A DNA stretch of 64,000 nt from Rhipicephalus microplus (Eukaryota > Arthropoda > Arachnida > Ixodida > Ixodidae). Below, piece by piece: positions 46,964 through 56,885 of the stretch (the first letter of the stretch is position 1; each line of letters begins with the position of its first letter). A program made the translations under genes and the position numbers. The notes under the pieces are model-generated. The model was not told the origin of the DNA and made no database searches. It saw only the letters and a list, made by a program, of their open reading frames with translations. The stretch is taken from contig NC_134702.1 in assembly GCF_043290135.1 (NCBI RefSeq), positions 192,170,491-192,234,490 on the forward strand, written 5' to 3'.

Positions 46964-47300
46964 TTATTTGCAAAAATTATGTGGTTTCTTCCAATCGAAT
47001 TTTGGAGCAGACGCATCTCGCGCACCCTCAACATTTCCCACATCCATATCATAAAGTGGGTTCTTCATGCATATCTCCGTTACTTTCCTGGCAAGAAATG
47101 GGGAGCTGGGGTTTACTTCAGTCTCAGGTAGATACATGACCGACCAGTCTAGCAAAGCAATCACGTGACTATTTCCTGTCAGTTTTTCTTCAGGCACCAA
47201 TGGCCGCCTGACTATACCTGAACATCATCCAGTGTCCCGTAAAACAGCCACGCTCTGCCCATAGGCAGAAGCGTGACTGGTGGAGGTGTCCTCTGTATCA
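46964..47300 (-). pseudogene. Gmr1-like protease region
   Basis: The aspartic protease active site reads VLRDTG at 47229-47245, followed by IVRRPLVPEEKLTG. The conserved segment ICMKNPLYDMDVGNVEGARD marks the end of the domain before integrase. One stop separates the active site from the distal open frame (46964-47200). The frame upstream of the active site is interrupted by the solo LTR. Confidence 0.7.
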
Positions 47301-47314
47301 AAAGCCCTTAGGCC

Positions 47315-48067
47315 TGTAGTAAGAAACTGAAACTGAAAGTGCGAACAAAAGTATTGACGCAAATGAAGATAGAGGAAGACGAAAGTGCGTGTGTGGTGCG
47401 TGGTGGCGCCGCTCGTGAGCAGGCGCGTGAAAGAGATTTCTTCGGAACGTGGAAGACATAAGTCGGACCGAAGCCATCGGGCAGCAGTGGCAGAACGAGG
47501 GTTGTGGCGGCTACCGGCCCGTTACGGCGCGCAACCTGTCACGACTAAACTGCAGACGACTTCGGGCGACGGGCTACGCCAGGCGACGACGGTGCTCGTG
47601 GTCATGGTGGAGACCTGCTGGCGAGTCGGCGTCAACGTGGGTTGCCGAGTCAGCGATGCTGGGGCGTGCTTGGCCAATCTACCGGGTGTTTTCGGGCGTG
47701 GCCGAGCACGGATCCGACCAGCCACCGCACAGCGAGCAGCTGTCCCAGCAACAGCCGTGGTGCGACGGCAACTCCGGGACCTTCCCAAATCCAGGAGATG
47801 CGGCAACACGTCGGACCATCTCAACTACAGTGGCTTGAGTAGTTGACGTCGAGTGGTGCGCGAACTAGATTGACTGTGTCAGGGCCACGTGAACCGTGAC
47901 TACATGTTTTAAACCTGTGAAGCGAACTGGACTGGCGCGACATAGGATTGCATGTGTGAAGTTTTAGTTCATATATATAAATATATCCAACTTGTATAAA
48001 CGTCCTGTCTTTGTCTGTGCTTTATTCCTTGTCGGTTGAGCGCCTGGGCCCACACGAACCTCTCACA
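47315..48067 (+). mobile_element. Solo LTR (~753 bp) inserted in the Gmr1-like element
   Basis: Starts TGTAGTAAG and ends CCTCTCACA (TG...CA), and is flanked by GGCC at 47311-47314 and 48068-48071, a 4-bp target-site duplication. Removing it with one GGCC leaves a continuous reading frame from the Gag knuckle side to the protease active site. The 3' third has ATATATATAAATATATCC (~47970), a TATAAAC-like polyadenylation context and T/GT-rich sequence, which suggests plus orientation. The GC-rich middle produces ORFs of 100-153 codons (47385-47846 and overlaps) that I regard as incidental. No internal region remains, so it arose by LTR-LTR recombination. Confidence 0.75.
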
Positions 48068-48119
48068 GGCCACTCTCAGTGGTCATATTGCGTGAGGCTT
48101 GGCCACCTGTGCTGGCGCC

Positions 48120-48305
48120 TTAAGGGCAGGTGTTCTCTTTGTGACCACCTTTGCGACATTTCGAGCATGTAGGCCCCTTTGAATTAGGTGGCCTTGTCTT
48201 CAACCAACAATCGGCCCCTCTGTGCCCCAACTTATTGCAAACAAAACACTGACTTTTTTCCTTTGGATTTTGTCGGCCTGGTACTCTCAATTGTGCTGCA
48301 GACAA
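48120..48305 (-). pseudogene. Gag nucleocapsid: two CCHC zinc knuckles
   Basis: CFVCNKLGHRGADC and CSKCRKGGHKENTC are both complete C-x2-C-x4-H-x4-C knuckles 20 residues apart in one open frame. They package element RNA. The upstream capsid is in the same region with stops. Downstream the frame has a stop, then continues to the insertion site of the solo LTR. Confidence 0.9.
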
Positions 48306-48339
48306 TTCGGTTACCTATCCTCGGCTTCTTCCAAGGTTG

Positions 48340-48830
48340 ATCAGACCCTGTCCTTCGAGGTAATATTCTACAGTCTCCATAAGCTTGTCCAGACCTCTGC
48401 AGCCCTTTTTTTCAAAAAAACTGCCACCTTTTTGTGACATCAGTGAAGAAACTGTTTTAAAGTATTAACATCCCAGAGGTCCTCGTATGTACGCACCGTG
48501 TTCGCCATTTGCTGCCAGTGGTCGAAATATCCGGTGAGGCGAGCAGCAGACTGTCTCCTTCTTTAGGAATCTTCTGCTCTGCGATTCCAGAATTCCACCC
48601 TTTACCATTTCTCAGTGTATTGAAAACCCTGTAGAAGGATTTGCTTTAGCCTAGCATAGTCCAGTGCGTCGTCCATCGCCATTGAACTCACCGCACTTAA
48701 AGCCTTTCTTGTTAAGTACAAATTGAGAGAAAGAGCCCAATTATCGTGTGGTCATCCTTGGCTGATGGCCACTTTTTCAAATAGCTGGACTTATGCATCG
48801 AACTCATCCCTTCTCTCGTACAACAGGAGA
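48340..48830 (-). pseudogene. SCAN-like capsid of the Gmr1-like Gag
   Basis: Minus-strand reading gives YERRDEFDA, LFEKVAISQGW, NWALSLNLYLTRKALSAV, DDALDYARLKQILLQGFQYT, VEFWNRRAEDS, SAARLTGYFDHWQQMANTV and TLKQFLH in order, with intervening stops and frame slips. The pattern (LKxxLLxxFxxT, then RLxxYxxxW, then EQFL-like) is that of the capsid from which vertebrate SCAN domains derive, as known for Gmr1-like Gag. Its role was Gag assembly. The match is by eye from memory of the family. Confidence 0.7.
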
Positions 48831-48879
48831 ATGAGCTGGTGTGGGCTTTTATAAACTTGCACCGAACTAGAGCTAGAAA

Positions 48880-49145
48880 GAGTACTAGCTGACAGGTCAC
48901 TAACATTTGCGGGAGCTAGCCGTGCCTGCTGTTCATTTACCTTAATTTTGAGCTCAAGCATTGTTTCTCATTTTGTAGGCGAGCTCTAGCAAGCTCCTCT
49001 ATCTCTTTAGCAGCAGTGCAATTGGCTATACGCTGGTCTCTTGCATATGCCCGCTACTCATCTACCCAGGTTCTTAACTATTGGCCTGTTATGCCGAATT
49101 CCTTGGCAAGTTCCAACAATCCCTACAGGTTCATTCTCAGCCGAC
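48880..49145 (-). pseudogene. Gag N-terminal helical region
   Basis: Minus-strand blocks LLELAKEFGITGQ, LRTWVDE, RAYARDQRIA and AAKEIEELARARLQNEKQ suggest a charged helix or coiled coil preceding the capsid, as in other Gmr1-like Gags. Two stops break it. Confidence 0.55.
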
Positions 49146-49184
49146 ACACACCCGTGAGGTGGTGCTATAAAATATGTTAAAGAG

Positions 49185-49930
49185 AGCGAGTCCTGTCGCG
49201 GACGCCAGTTTTCGTGGAAGGTACCATTGTGTCATGCCCGCAGTTGTGCTACGCGAAGAGAATAGACACGAAACACCATACGAAAATACTCAAATTAGGC
49301 TTATAGTTGACAATACATTATGAACATATTAGCTTCATACAAACATCAAAATGCAAATGAAAGTTAAACAAAGTAGACAACTCGATTCCCCGAACACAGT
49401 AGTCTTTTCATATAAAAGTATAGGAAAGTGCATACAGAATAATAGCTCACAGAATATTGTTCATCATCCTACACAATACAGTGATGACCAATGTTTGGTG
49501 CTAGGTGGCTTTGCATTGGTGGTTTGCAGCTACCAATTACTGTAGATGACGCTGTGACTGATTTAGTTGGTAAAATAACTCTTGGCCTCGCGCATAGTTG
49601 CGGGTTGCTCCGTCCGTGCATGCCTGTTAGCGCCCACCCACTCCAACTTCAGCGTGGCTTTCTTCCAAATGACGCTCTCTGCCCTGCAATCATTCGAAAC
49701 CGGCCCAGAGCACGCACCCTCCTGGTTTCTCCCATAAACTGCTAGACGCCCAGTGGAGGAGCGCTTTTGTTAAGTCTGTTGTTTCAATCCTGACTGTCTG
49801 GGGACAGTCTTCGAAATTGCGTCTGGTGGGACGATTGCGTCTATCTGCTGCCTTGCGGGCAAGCATCTTGTGTCTTCCAGGGAAGCATTCCAATCACTAC
49901 ACATGGACTGTGTTAGCAAACTTGTGGGTA
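49185..49930 (-). other. Leader and probable 5' LTR of the Gmr1-like element, limits unresolved
   Basis: TGGCGTCCGCGACAGG (minus strand, 49195-49211) is a plausible primer binding site, lying just upstream of gag. Beyond it is ~700 bases of non-coding sequence where the 5' LTR should be. No second LTR copy was found near 44 kb, so LTR ends cannot be fixed. ORFs here are not convincing. Confidence 0.4.
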
Positions 49931-49939
49931 ACTGTGAGC

Positions 49940-50001
49940 CATCTTTTAAATGAGAAGCACTTCTTAGCGAAATTTGGCGACTTTGAACGTATCTATCTAT
50001 A

Positions 50002-50087
<86 letters not shown>

Positions 50088-50096
50088 GCCATCTAC
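49940..50096. repeat. (CTAT)n microsatellite with conserved flank
   Basis: Pure CTAT repeats (49994-50086) preceded by AAATTTGGCGACTTTGAACG. The flank is the inverted equivalent of the sequence following the (GATA)n at 25151-25180, so both are likely copies of one mobile or dispersed unit that carries the microsatellite. Confidence 0.85.
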
Positions 50097-51570
50097 GACA
50101 TTTAGCTTCAGACCGCTTGAATAATTATATCAATACGAAATTTGGTACGGCATAACATGATTGTACGAAGAACATATATGACTAGTCATAACATGAAACT
50201 CACAACATGTATGTCGTAAATGTCATGATGTACATTTCATGATGCTGCAGCTCTTGCGGTAGTTTAGTTAGACATGTTGTAAAACTGGTATGGTATGGCA
50301 TATTTGCATGGCAAACACAAGTGACAGGCCCTAAAATGAAAATCATCCCATGCGTGTCATGTAACAACATGACTATATGTCATGCTCACGATGCCTTCGC
50401 GGCAATTTCGCTAGCATCACATACACCAAATTCGGTATTACAGTATGCGTGAATGCATGACGAAAGTATGCAACTCATGCAAACATGATGACCATGAGAT
50501 GCGTGTCATTTACCAACATGACTACACACCACGCTCATGGCGGACTTGAATGGATGACAAACGTTTGATACTGGTGCAAAAACAATGAACATTAGTAGCG
50601 TGTTATGTAACATGACTACGCGCTGCACTCATGATGCGTTCGCAGCCATTTCGCTAGCTTCACATGTACCAATCCCGGCATGACGCGACGCGACTGGACG
50701 ACATAGGTAAATAAGACACGCAAACATGATAATTATGACATGAGCGCCATCTAACAACATGACTACAAGCCACACTGAAGATGCGCTCGCGACTGCTTTG
50801 CTAGCTTCACAGATGCCAAATTTGGTATTACGTGACACCTATGGATGCCCAAGGTATGTGACTGGTTCAAACATGATAATCATGAGATTTTTTATTGTGA
50901 AAACCTTTTAGATTATGCCACAGTCAAGACACCAATATATTTCGACCTCACAGGGTGCGCGTGCTCACCGGTGTTCATTTCGCCACGTCACACCAGTGTT
51001 GCCACGCCAGGCGCTGGTCTAACAAAATACTCGCAGGCGCGCAACGCGCTGCGTTCCTTTGACACTTGCGCGTTTCAGCGCGTCCGGCGCCACTCCGTGA
51101 GAAAAAGAGGGAGACGCAGTGTTGTCTGGATAACGCATTGGCGCGAACTGCAGCATGTCACATTTCGCGCTGGTTGCAATCGGGCTGCGCTGACGGACGC
51201 TGGTCGCGCCAGGCGTCAGACTATAAAGTGCTCGCGTTTTCTTAACGTTGCATCGCTGGGCCCAGCGTGCGCACACGTCATTGCTACATTGGAGTATATT
51301 GGGTCCTTCATGACGCGGTCATGGCTGATTCGCTAGCACCACATATACCAAATTTGGTGTTACGGGACGTCAATGTATGTCGAAATGAATGACGATGGAT
51401 GACGATGACTGGTCCAAACATGATAACCCTCACACGCGTGTCCTGTAGGAACATGACAACAAACCACGTCCGTAGCGTGCTCGCGGCCGTTACCCTAGCT
51501 CATCATATAAAAAAATTGGTATCACATGACGTGAATATATGACGAAGGTACACGACACATCCTAACATAC
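50097..51570 (+). repeat. Composite repeat, copy B (monomers, GC-rich core, monomers)
   Basis: Monomers of about 150 bases recur, each with a block like TTTCGCTAGCTTCACAT, ACCAAATTTGGTATTACG and AACATGACTAC. Examples begin near 50251, 50398, 50639, 50788, 51326 and 51482. A GC-rich core (50880-51305) interrupts the array. It has CCACAGTCAAGACACC at its left end and GGAGTATATTGGGTCCTTCA at its right. Core and monomers match 4680-5540 in reverse orientation. The 163-codon ORF across the core (50845-51336) has no domain that I recognise. Confidence 0.7.
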
Positions 51571-53150
51571 TAATGATGACGCCGACGTCATGTGCGGCAT
51601 CATTTATTTCCACCTCATAACGTTGTGCTTATTTTACAGTCACATATCAACATTTCTCATTTGTGCTTTGCATATCATCGATTCCCAATGTACGTGGGAT
51701 CTGGAAATTTCTCTTGATTCTCTGTTGACATATGAATTGTTGTCACCTCCCCACTTTTGCCGATCTGAGATGTTAGTATCATAGCAGATGATGACGCCAC
51801 GAAGTGCTACTTGGAAGCCATCATTGCTTGCATCGGCCGTGTTGCAACTACGCCGACCGCGACTTGTCGCGCTGAATGAGGCATTGACGCAGCCACCTTG
51901 AAATACATCTTGACTTGAGGTGCAACCATCTGCTTTGTGCGTCGGAGAGTTTACCCTGAATCCTAAATTTTATATTTTTTTCTAACTTACGTCTGTATTA
52001 CACGCCTTAACGCGCTCCTCAATATATCATTGTAAGGAGAAACAACAGACAATAGCTCCGCTGCAGGCTGGATGTTCTTATTATGTCATCATTGTTCTTT
52101 CTTTCCACCAATCCTCAGCTTCACTACATCTACATTCCACTCAGCCGCTCTGCGAAAGTGCACGAGGATCTCCAGAAATGCGTTTGGGTGGACGACACTG
52201 GCTGTGCTGCAGTGGTCGTCGAATGCCTACAAAAATTGTCTCTGGGGGCCGATGCTGGATGACTCGCTGTCGTTTTGCTCGAAATAACGCTAGAAATTGG
52301 CTTGGTGCTTTGCTGATGACGCTTTTTGTGGTTGCAGATTACTAGATTTTTGTGGTCGGGTTCGGCAGCGCCAGGACTTCACCTGGAAACTTGCTCAGTT
52401 TGGTTCCGGTAGATGGCATTTACTGTGTCGTACCAGTAGCAGGTCTGGAATGCACTGCGGTATGCCTTGGGGCGTAGCCAACGATGGTTCTAGATAATTG
52501 TGCCGACAATGTTGCAGTGACATTTCCTATTTGCTGAATGGTGAATGCAAACTAGGTCGATCGTGTATGTCACCGGAGGGCCGGGTTTTGAAAGATGATT
52601 TACTGGTTACTCATCCAACCTTTTCGACGGTCGGCTGATCAGCGATGGGTCTCATGAGAAAACTGCTGTCGCTGGATCCATGTGGCCTTCAGGTGTCTCA
52701 CTGGCATTCCGAGTGAAGTGCTCTTTGTAATACATGAGCTTTCACGCCACTAGGTGGGGCTCGTGGACCACACATACAGCCGCACCCTCAGTAATTGTAA
52801 AGGTGTACACCTTCTGGGGTGAGTTTCAGTGGCAGGAAAAATGATGATTTTTGCCGAGGAGCCATACAGCGCAGATGTAGCGTCTAGACAGTGCCCGTCA
52901 TGACCTCTTTCTTCGAGAGACGGCACATTGGTGAAAGCCCAAGCTGAACGATTGAGGTTGTGCGTCTCACCGCTCTTATGCGGGATAGAAACTTGGCCAG
53001 CTTCAAGTGCATCGTTGGAGAAACACTCTTCACAAATTCTGTTTTCGGTAGTGGTCTCTGGCCGTGACAAACTTAAGCCCGGTGCTAGCGAAGAGTCCAG
53101 AAGCTTAAGTAGAGAACTGGATCGCAAAGCTGGAGCCTTGAGATGACACC
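51571..53150. other. Unrecognised region
   Basis: Contains a 125-codon minus-strand ORF (52750-53127) with charged and Cys-containing segments but no known motif, and overlapping plus-strand ORFs. It may be a decayed mobile element. I cannot assign it. Confidence 0.3.
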
Positions 53151-53158
53151 TTTCTTGA

Positions 53159-53257
53159 CCTTTATTTGTTTATTTATTCAGAATACCTTACAGGCCCACT
53201 GAAGGGCATTGAGTAAGGGAAGCATCAGTATACAAACAAAATAACAAAAAAGCAGAC

Positions 53258-53312
<55 letters not shown>

Positions 53313-54990
53313 ATTAAAATACCTTACAGAGCCCTCAAGGGGCATTGTGTGAGAGGGCGGTACAGATAATATCTTAGAAAAATATTTATACATATATATA
53401 TATACACATACATAGGCCAATATTGATTATAATAGAAAATGCAGTTCAACTAATGAACATGTAAGCAAAATACATACTAGAAAAGTGAGTTACAGTATGT
53501 GAAGGTGAAATACAAAAAAATATATTATGACAGTAACTACAACCAAGCAATAGTGCAAAAACATCGGCAACGGTCCTATAAACACTGATGATTACGAAGA
53601 TGCGATAAAGCAGTTTTTTGGTGCATAAGTATTTTTAAGAGTATGATAGAACTTTGTGTGGTTTTGTTCTGACGCAAGAAGATCATCTGGCAAATCATTC
53701 CACAAACGAATAGCTCGTGGAAGAGCCGACTGGTTGAAAGCGTCAGTATTGCCGTGCATGCGTGATAAGCTAAAGGTGTTATGTAGTCTGCTCGATGTTC
53801 GATGAGCTAGATTTAGGTGAACTGATGGCATAATGCTGGTGTGGATGAGTTAGTGAAATAGTGATAAAAGTGAGATGTCGCGGCGAATTTTCAGTGGCTT
53901 GAGTGCAAGGCTATGTTTAATTTGTGTTACGCTGGAGGGGTAGCTGTGATTACGCGCTAGGAATGGATTAGCTCTGTTCTTTATATTTCTAACTTATCTA
54001 GGAGGTATTGTTGATATGGTGACCAAATGGAGGATTCGAACTCCAGTTGAGGATGAATTAGAGCAAGATAAGCCACTTTGCGCACATCGAAGAAAGCACT
54101 GTATAGATTTCGGCCCAGAAAACCTAATGATCTTGATGTGTTGCACAGATAAAAGTGATATGTGTGGACCACGGAAGTGTAGAAGTCAAGTTTACGCCTA
54201 GGTATTTGTAATGATCAGAGCGTTATACAATGTTACTATCGATTATGTATTGGCTATTAAAGTTATAACGTTTGCGACTAAAGGTGAATACTTTGCATTT
54301 GGAAACATTGTGTCATCTGCCATGTTTTGCACCATTCATAATTATGCTTGAAGTCTTCTTGAAAAGTTATATGATCGCTATTTTTGCGGATGGGACGATA
54401 GATAATGCTGTCATCGGCAAATATACGCATACATGAGGATAAATTGTCAGGCAGGTCGTTAATGTAGATGAGGAAAAGTAAGGAACCAGGAAAACTGCCC
54501 TGTGGTACCCCAGAGGAAACGTAACAAAGTGATGAAGAGTGATTGTTGGCGATAGTCAATTGTTGGCGATCAGTTAGGAAGTTTCTGAGCTATGTTAGCG
54601 TGAGTGAATCAAGTTTCAGTGATAAAAGTTTTAATATCAAGCGACAACGAGCAACCCAATCGAATGTCTTTGCGAAATCAAGAAATAAACAACCTGTCTG
54701 TAGATCTCTGTTCATGTTAGAATGTAGGTCAGTGGTAAACTCAAAGTGTTGAGTCTCGCAAGAACGACCCTTTCGGAACCCGTGCAGGTTAGAGAAAAAG
54801 AAATTGTTAGATTCTAAACGCGCATAAATGTTAGAAGATATAATATGCTCAAGCATCTTGCAACATATGCACGTTAGGAAATGGGGAGATAGTTTCCAGG
54901 TGATCTTTTACTACCGCTTTTATGGACTGGCAATACCTTCGCTACCTTCCAGCCAGAAGGCAACATTCCTGTAGTGCCAGTGCCAGCAGT
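53159..54990 (-). pseudogene. CR1/L2-like LINE RT and 3' end, decayed
   Basis: Minus-strand RT blocks in order: LPSGWKVAKVLPVHKSGSKR and GNYLPIS (54985-54880), then LHGFRKGRSCETQHFE and LFLDFAKTFDWV (54590-54856), and GVPQGSFPGSLLFLIYIND with RIFADDSIIYR (54278-54559; FADD kept). The thumb and C-terminus include LIHPQLEFESSIWSPYQQ (53981-54172) and NTDAFNQSALPRAIRLWNDL (53592-53831). The 3' UTR has a TTACAGNGCCC...GGGCATTG motif and an AATA-rich tail at 53159-53180. Frames change repeatedly. Confidence 0.8.
53184..53360. repeat. Duplicated LINE 3'-UTR motif around a (TA)n microsatellite
   Basis: AATACCTTACAGGCCC...GGGCATTGAGT (53183-53215) and AATACCTTACAGAGCCC...GGGCATTGTGT (53318-53352) are direct repeats. 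A (TA)n run (about 53262-53309) lies between them. It may mark two LINE 3' ends, one inserted at the tail of the other. Confidence 0.65.
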
Positions 54991-55049
54991 GGATAGTGCC
55001 AGCATACCAATTCAGCATTTCACTATAGGATTTATAACGCCGTTGTTTA

Positions 55050-55245
55050 AGCTACACCGTCTTAAAAATGTTTAGGCATTCACCTTACATCGGATGTATC
55101 CTGGACTACACATATAGCAGCTGTATCATCTAAAGCCTCTCAATATCTCAAATATCTCCGCATAAACTTGCGCAACGCTCCTTCTAACGAACCCGCATTA
55201 TCATATATTACTTTGGTTCGTCCAGACGTCCAGAAGTAGAGTTAT
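55050..55245 (+). pseudogene. LINE RT thumb fragment (CR1/L2-like)
   Basis: The plus-strand frame reads LGIHLTSDVSWTTHIAAVSS, then SQYLKYLRINLRNAPSNEP and LSYITLVRP, similar to the thumb segment of the LINE at 37217-38310. It ends at the Ty3/gypsy LTR that starts at 55252, so that element may have cut it off. Confidence 0.65.
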
Positions 55246-55251
55246 ATATAT

Positions 55252-55361
55252 TGTCGCGAGAGGAAACGATACGCAGGAACTCGAAGTAGAGGACTGTTTA
55301 CTCAGCCACAGCTGCCATTCACTTTTTCGCTCTCGTCTTCTGCTACCAACACAGCGTGGCA
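55252..55361 (-). repeat. 3' LTR
   Basis: Ends TGTCGCGAG and GCGTGGCA on the plus strand. On the element's strand it reads TGCCACGC...CGCGACA. It differs from the 5' LTR at about six positions. Confidence 0.9.
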
Positions 55362-55374
55362 TTACCCTCTCCCC
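55362..55374 (-). other. Polypurine tract
   Basis: Minus-strand GGGGAGAGGGTAA lies directly before the 3' LTR, as needed to prime plus-strand DNA synthesis. Confidence 0.75.
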
Positions 55375-55639
55375 AATGAAAAAAAAGAAGAAGAAGCATC
55401 GAATGAATGCCATGGCTCCGAAAAACATTGAAAGGTAGTAAGAAATGTCTGTGTCCATTGAAAAGAAAAAGAACGAGATGAAAAATAAAGAGGCAAGAAA
55501 GTAATGTGCAATTGTCTTGAAGGATATTGCCACATCACAAAGTTCTTGTCTTGCAGTCAACGAGAATAGTACGGCTTCATCCTGGAGACGTGAACCACAT
55601 CCGAGGAGCGGGGTCTGCGAGAACGGTGTGACGTGTCTG

Positions 55640-56885
55640 CTGGGACAACTTCGTAGTTCACTTCGCCGAGGCGATGAAGAACTCGCTAGGGTCCGAAGTA
55701 CCGACATAACAAGTTTTCTGAGTGTCCACGTTGACGTATAGGAGTCCAAACCCAGACTAGGTCACCGGGTTCGTATATTACTGCTCTGTGGTGGGTGTTG
55801 TACCGGCGAGCATCTTCGTTTTGCCGCGATAAAATGCGAAAGCGCGCCAGCTGCCGGGCGTCTTCGGCACGCTGAACAATTACATCTGCGTCCGGGGTAA
55901 TCGTGTCCGGCAGAGTTGGTTGCAGCATGGTGTCAAGCATTGTGATGACGTCGCGGCCGTAAACCAGACGAAAAGGAGCAAAACCGGTGGTTTCCTGCAA
56001 AGCCGTATTGTAGGCAAATGTTATATACGGGAGGATTTCATCCCAATTCTTCTGATCCTTGGCGACATACATCGAAAGCATATCTGCAATCGTTTTGTTA
56101 AGACGTTCGGTTAACCCGTTAGTTTGTAGTTGGTATGCAGTTGCTGTTCGGTGCGTCGTGCCGCTCAGCTACAGGATCTGTCGGAGCAACTGTGCCGTAA
56201 AAGCAGTACCACGATCTGTGATGACGACAGCGGGAGCACCGTGGCGGAGAACGATGTTTTTGATGAAAAAGTCAGCCACCTCGGAAGCAGTTGCTCGCTG
56301 GGCGGCTTGTGTTTCGCAGTATCTGGTCAAGTAATCGGTGGCAACCACAATCTAGCGGTTACCAGCCGTAGACTTCGGAAATGGGCCGAGTAAATCCATC
56401 CCGACCTTTTCAAAAGGTTCGTGAGGGGGTCGCAAAGGCTGAAGTAGACTGGATGGTGTCGTCATTGGAGTTTTGTGGCGCTGACAGGCTGTGCATGTCT
56501 TGCCGTACTGCCGGACGGTTTTCGTAAGTTTCCGCCAGTAGTATTTGTCCTTGATCCGCGCCAGTGTACGCGCGAAGCCAAGATGCCGTGACGATGGCTC
56601 GTCGTGACTAGCACACAAAAGATCATCGCGGAGAGCAGCAGGAACGATGAGGAGGTAAACAGTTTTCGTTGAATGAAAGTTGCGCTTGTAGAGGATGCCT
56701 GGGCGTAAACAGAAAGATGACAAATCACGCGCGAACTGATGGGGGGGGGGTTGTGGGCGACGTCCCTCAAGGTACTCGATCAGTGGTTGCAATTCCAATT
56801 TTTCGCGTTGCTGCTCAGTCACATTTAATGATGCGAGAATAGCAAGGCAGCTGAAGTCTTCATCATTGTCTTCTTCAGCGACCAC
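55640..56885 (-). pseudogene. Integrase
   Basis: The zinc-binding region has HDEPSSRHLGFARTL and the Cys pair CTACQRHK (56352-56885). The core has VGMDLLGPFP (first Asp), VVITDRGTAF (second Asp, ~56215) and QTNGLTERLNKTIADML (Glu, ~56105). The distal frame 55686-56081 covers the rest, with LPYITFAYNTALQETTGFAP and PGDLVWVWTP. A stop replaces a codon near 56352 (after AGNR) and another occurs near 56170. All three DDE residues are present. The domain inserts element cDNA into the genome. Confidence 0.85.

Larger units (their letters stand above)
44690..49215 (-). mobile_element. Gmr1-like Ty3/gypsy element (gag-PR-INT-RT order), interrupted by a solo LTR
   Basis: On the minus strand the order is Gag N-terminal coil (~49145), SCAN-like capsid (48830-48340), two CCHC knuckles (48305-48120), a solo LTR inserted at 48067-47315, protease (~47300-46964), integrase (46940-45670) and reverse transcriptase (45610-44692). 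Integrase before RT is the Ty1/copia order, yet RT and integrase have Ty3/gypsy motifs. This combination defines Gmr1-like elements. Integrase C-terminus and pre-RT follow each other with only ~60 bases of unclear sequence, so the order is native, not a rearrangement. RNase H and the 3' LTR are lost. Stops and frameshifts show that it is dead. Confidence 0.8.

Noticed and set aside
47385..47846. 153-codon and overlapping ORFs on both strands
   Set aside because: They lie inside a solo LTR defined by TG...CA ends and a GGCC duplication. GC-rich LTR sequence gives open frames by chance and no motif is present.
49817..50155. 112-codon ORF with repeated YLSI
   Set aside because: CTAT microsatellite; the preceding part lies in the putative LTR of the Gmr1-like element.
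50845..51336. 163-codon ORF across the GC-rich core of a composite repeat
   Set aside because: The inverted copy of the core at 5060-5480 does not preserve a matching reading frame that I could see, and no motif is present.
55201..55749. 182-codon minus-strand ORF at the element's 3' end
   Set aside because: It overlaps the integrase C-terminal frame region, the polypurine tract and the LTR; no env-like features such as a clear signal peptide plus fusion and transmembrane layout were seen.
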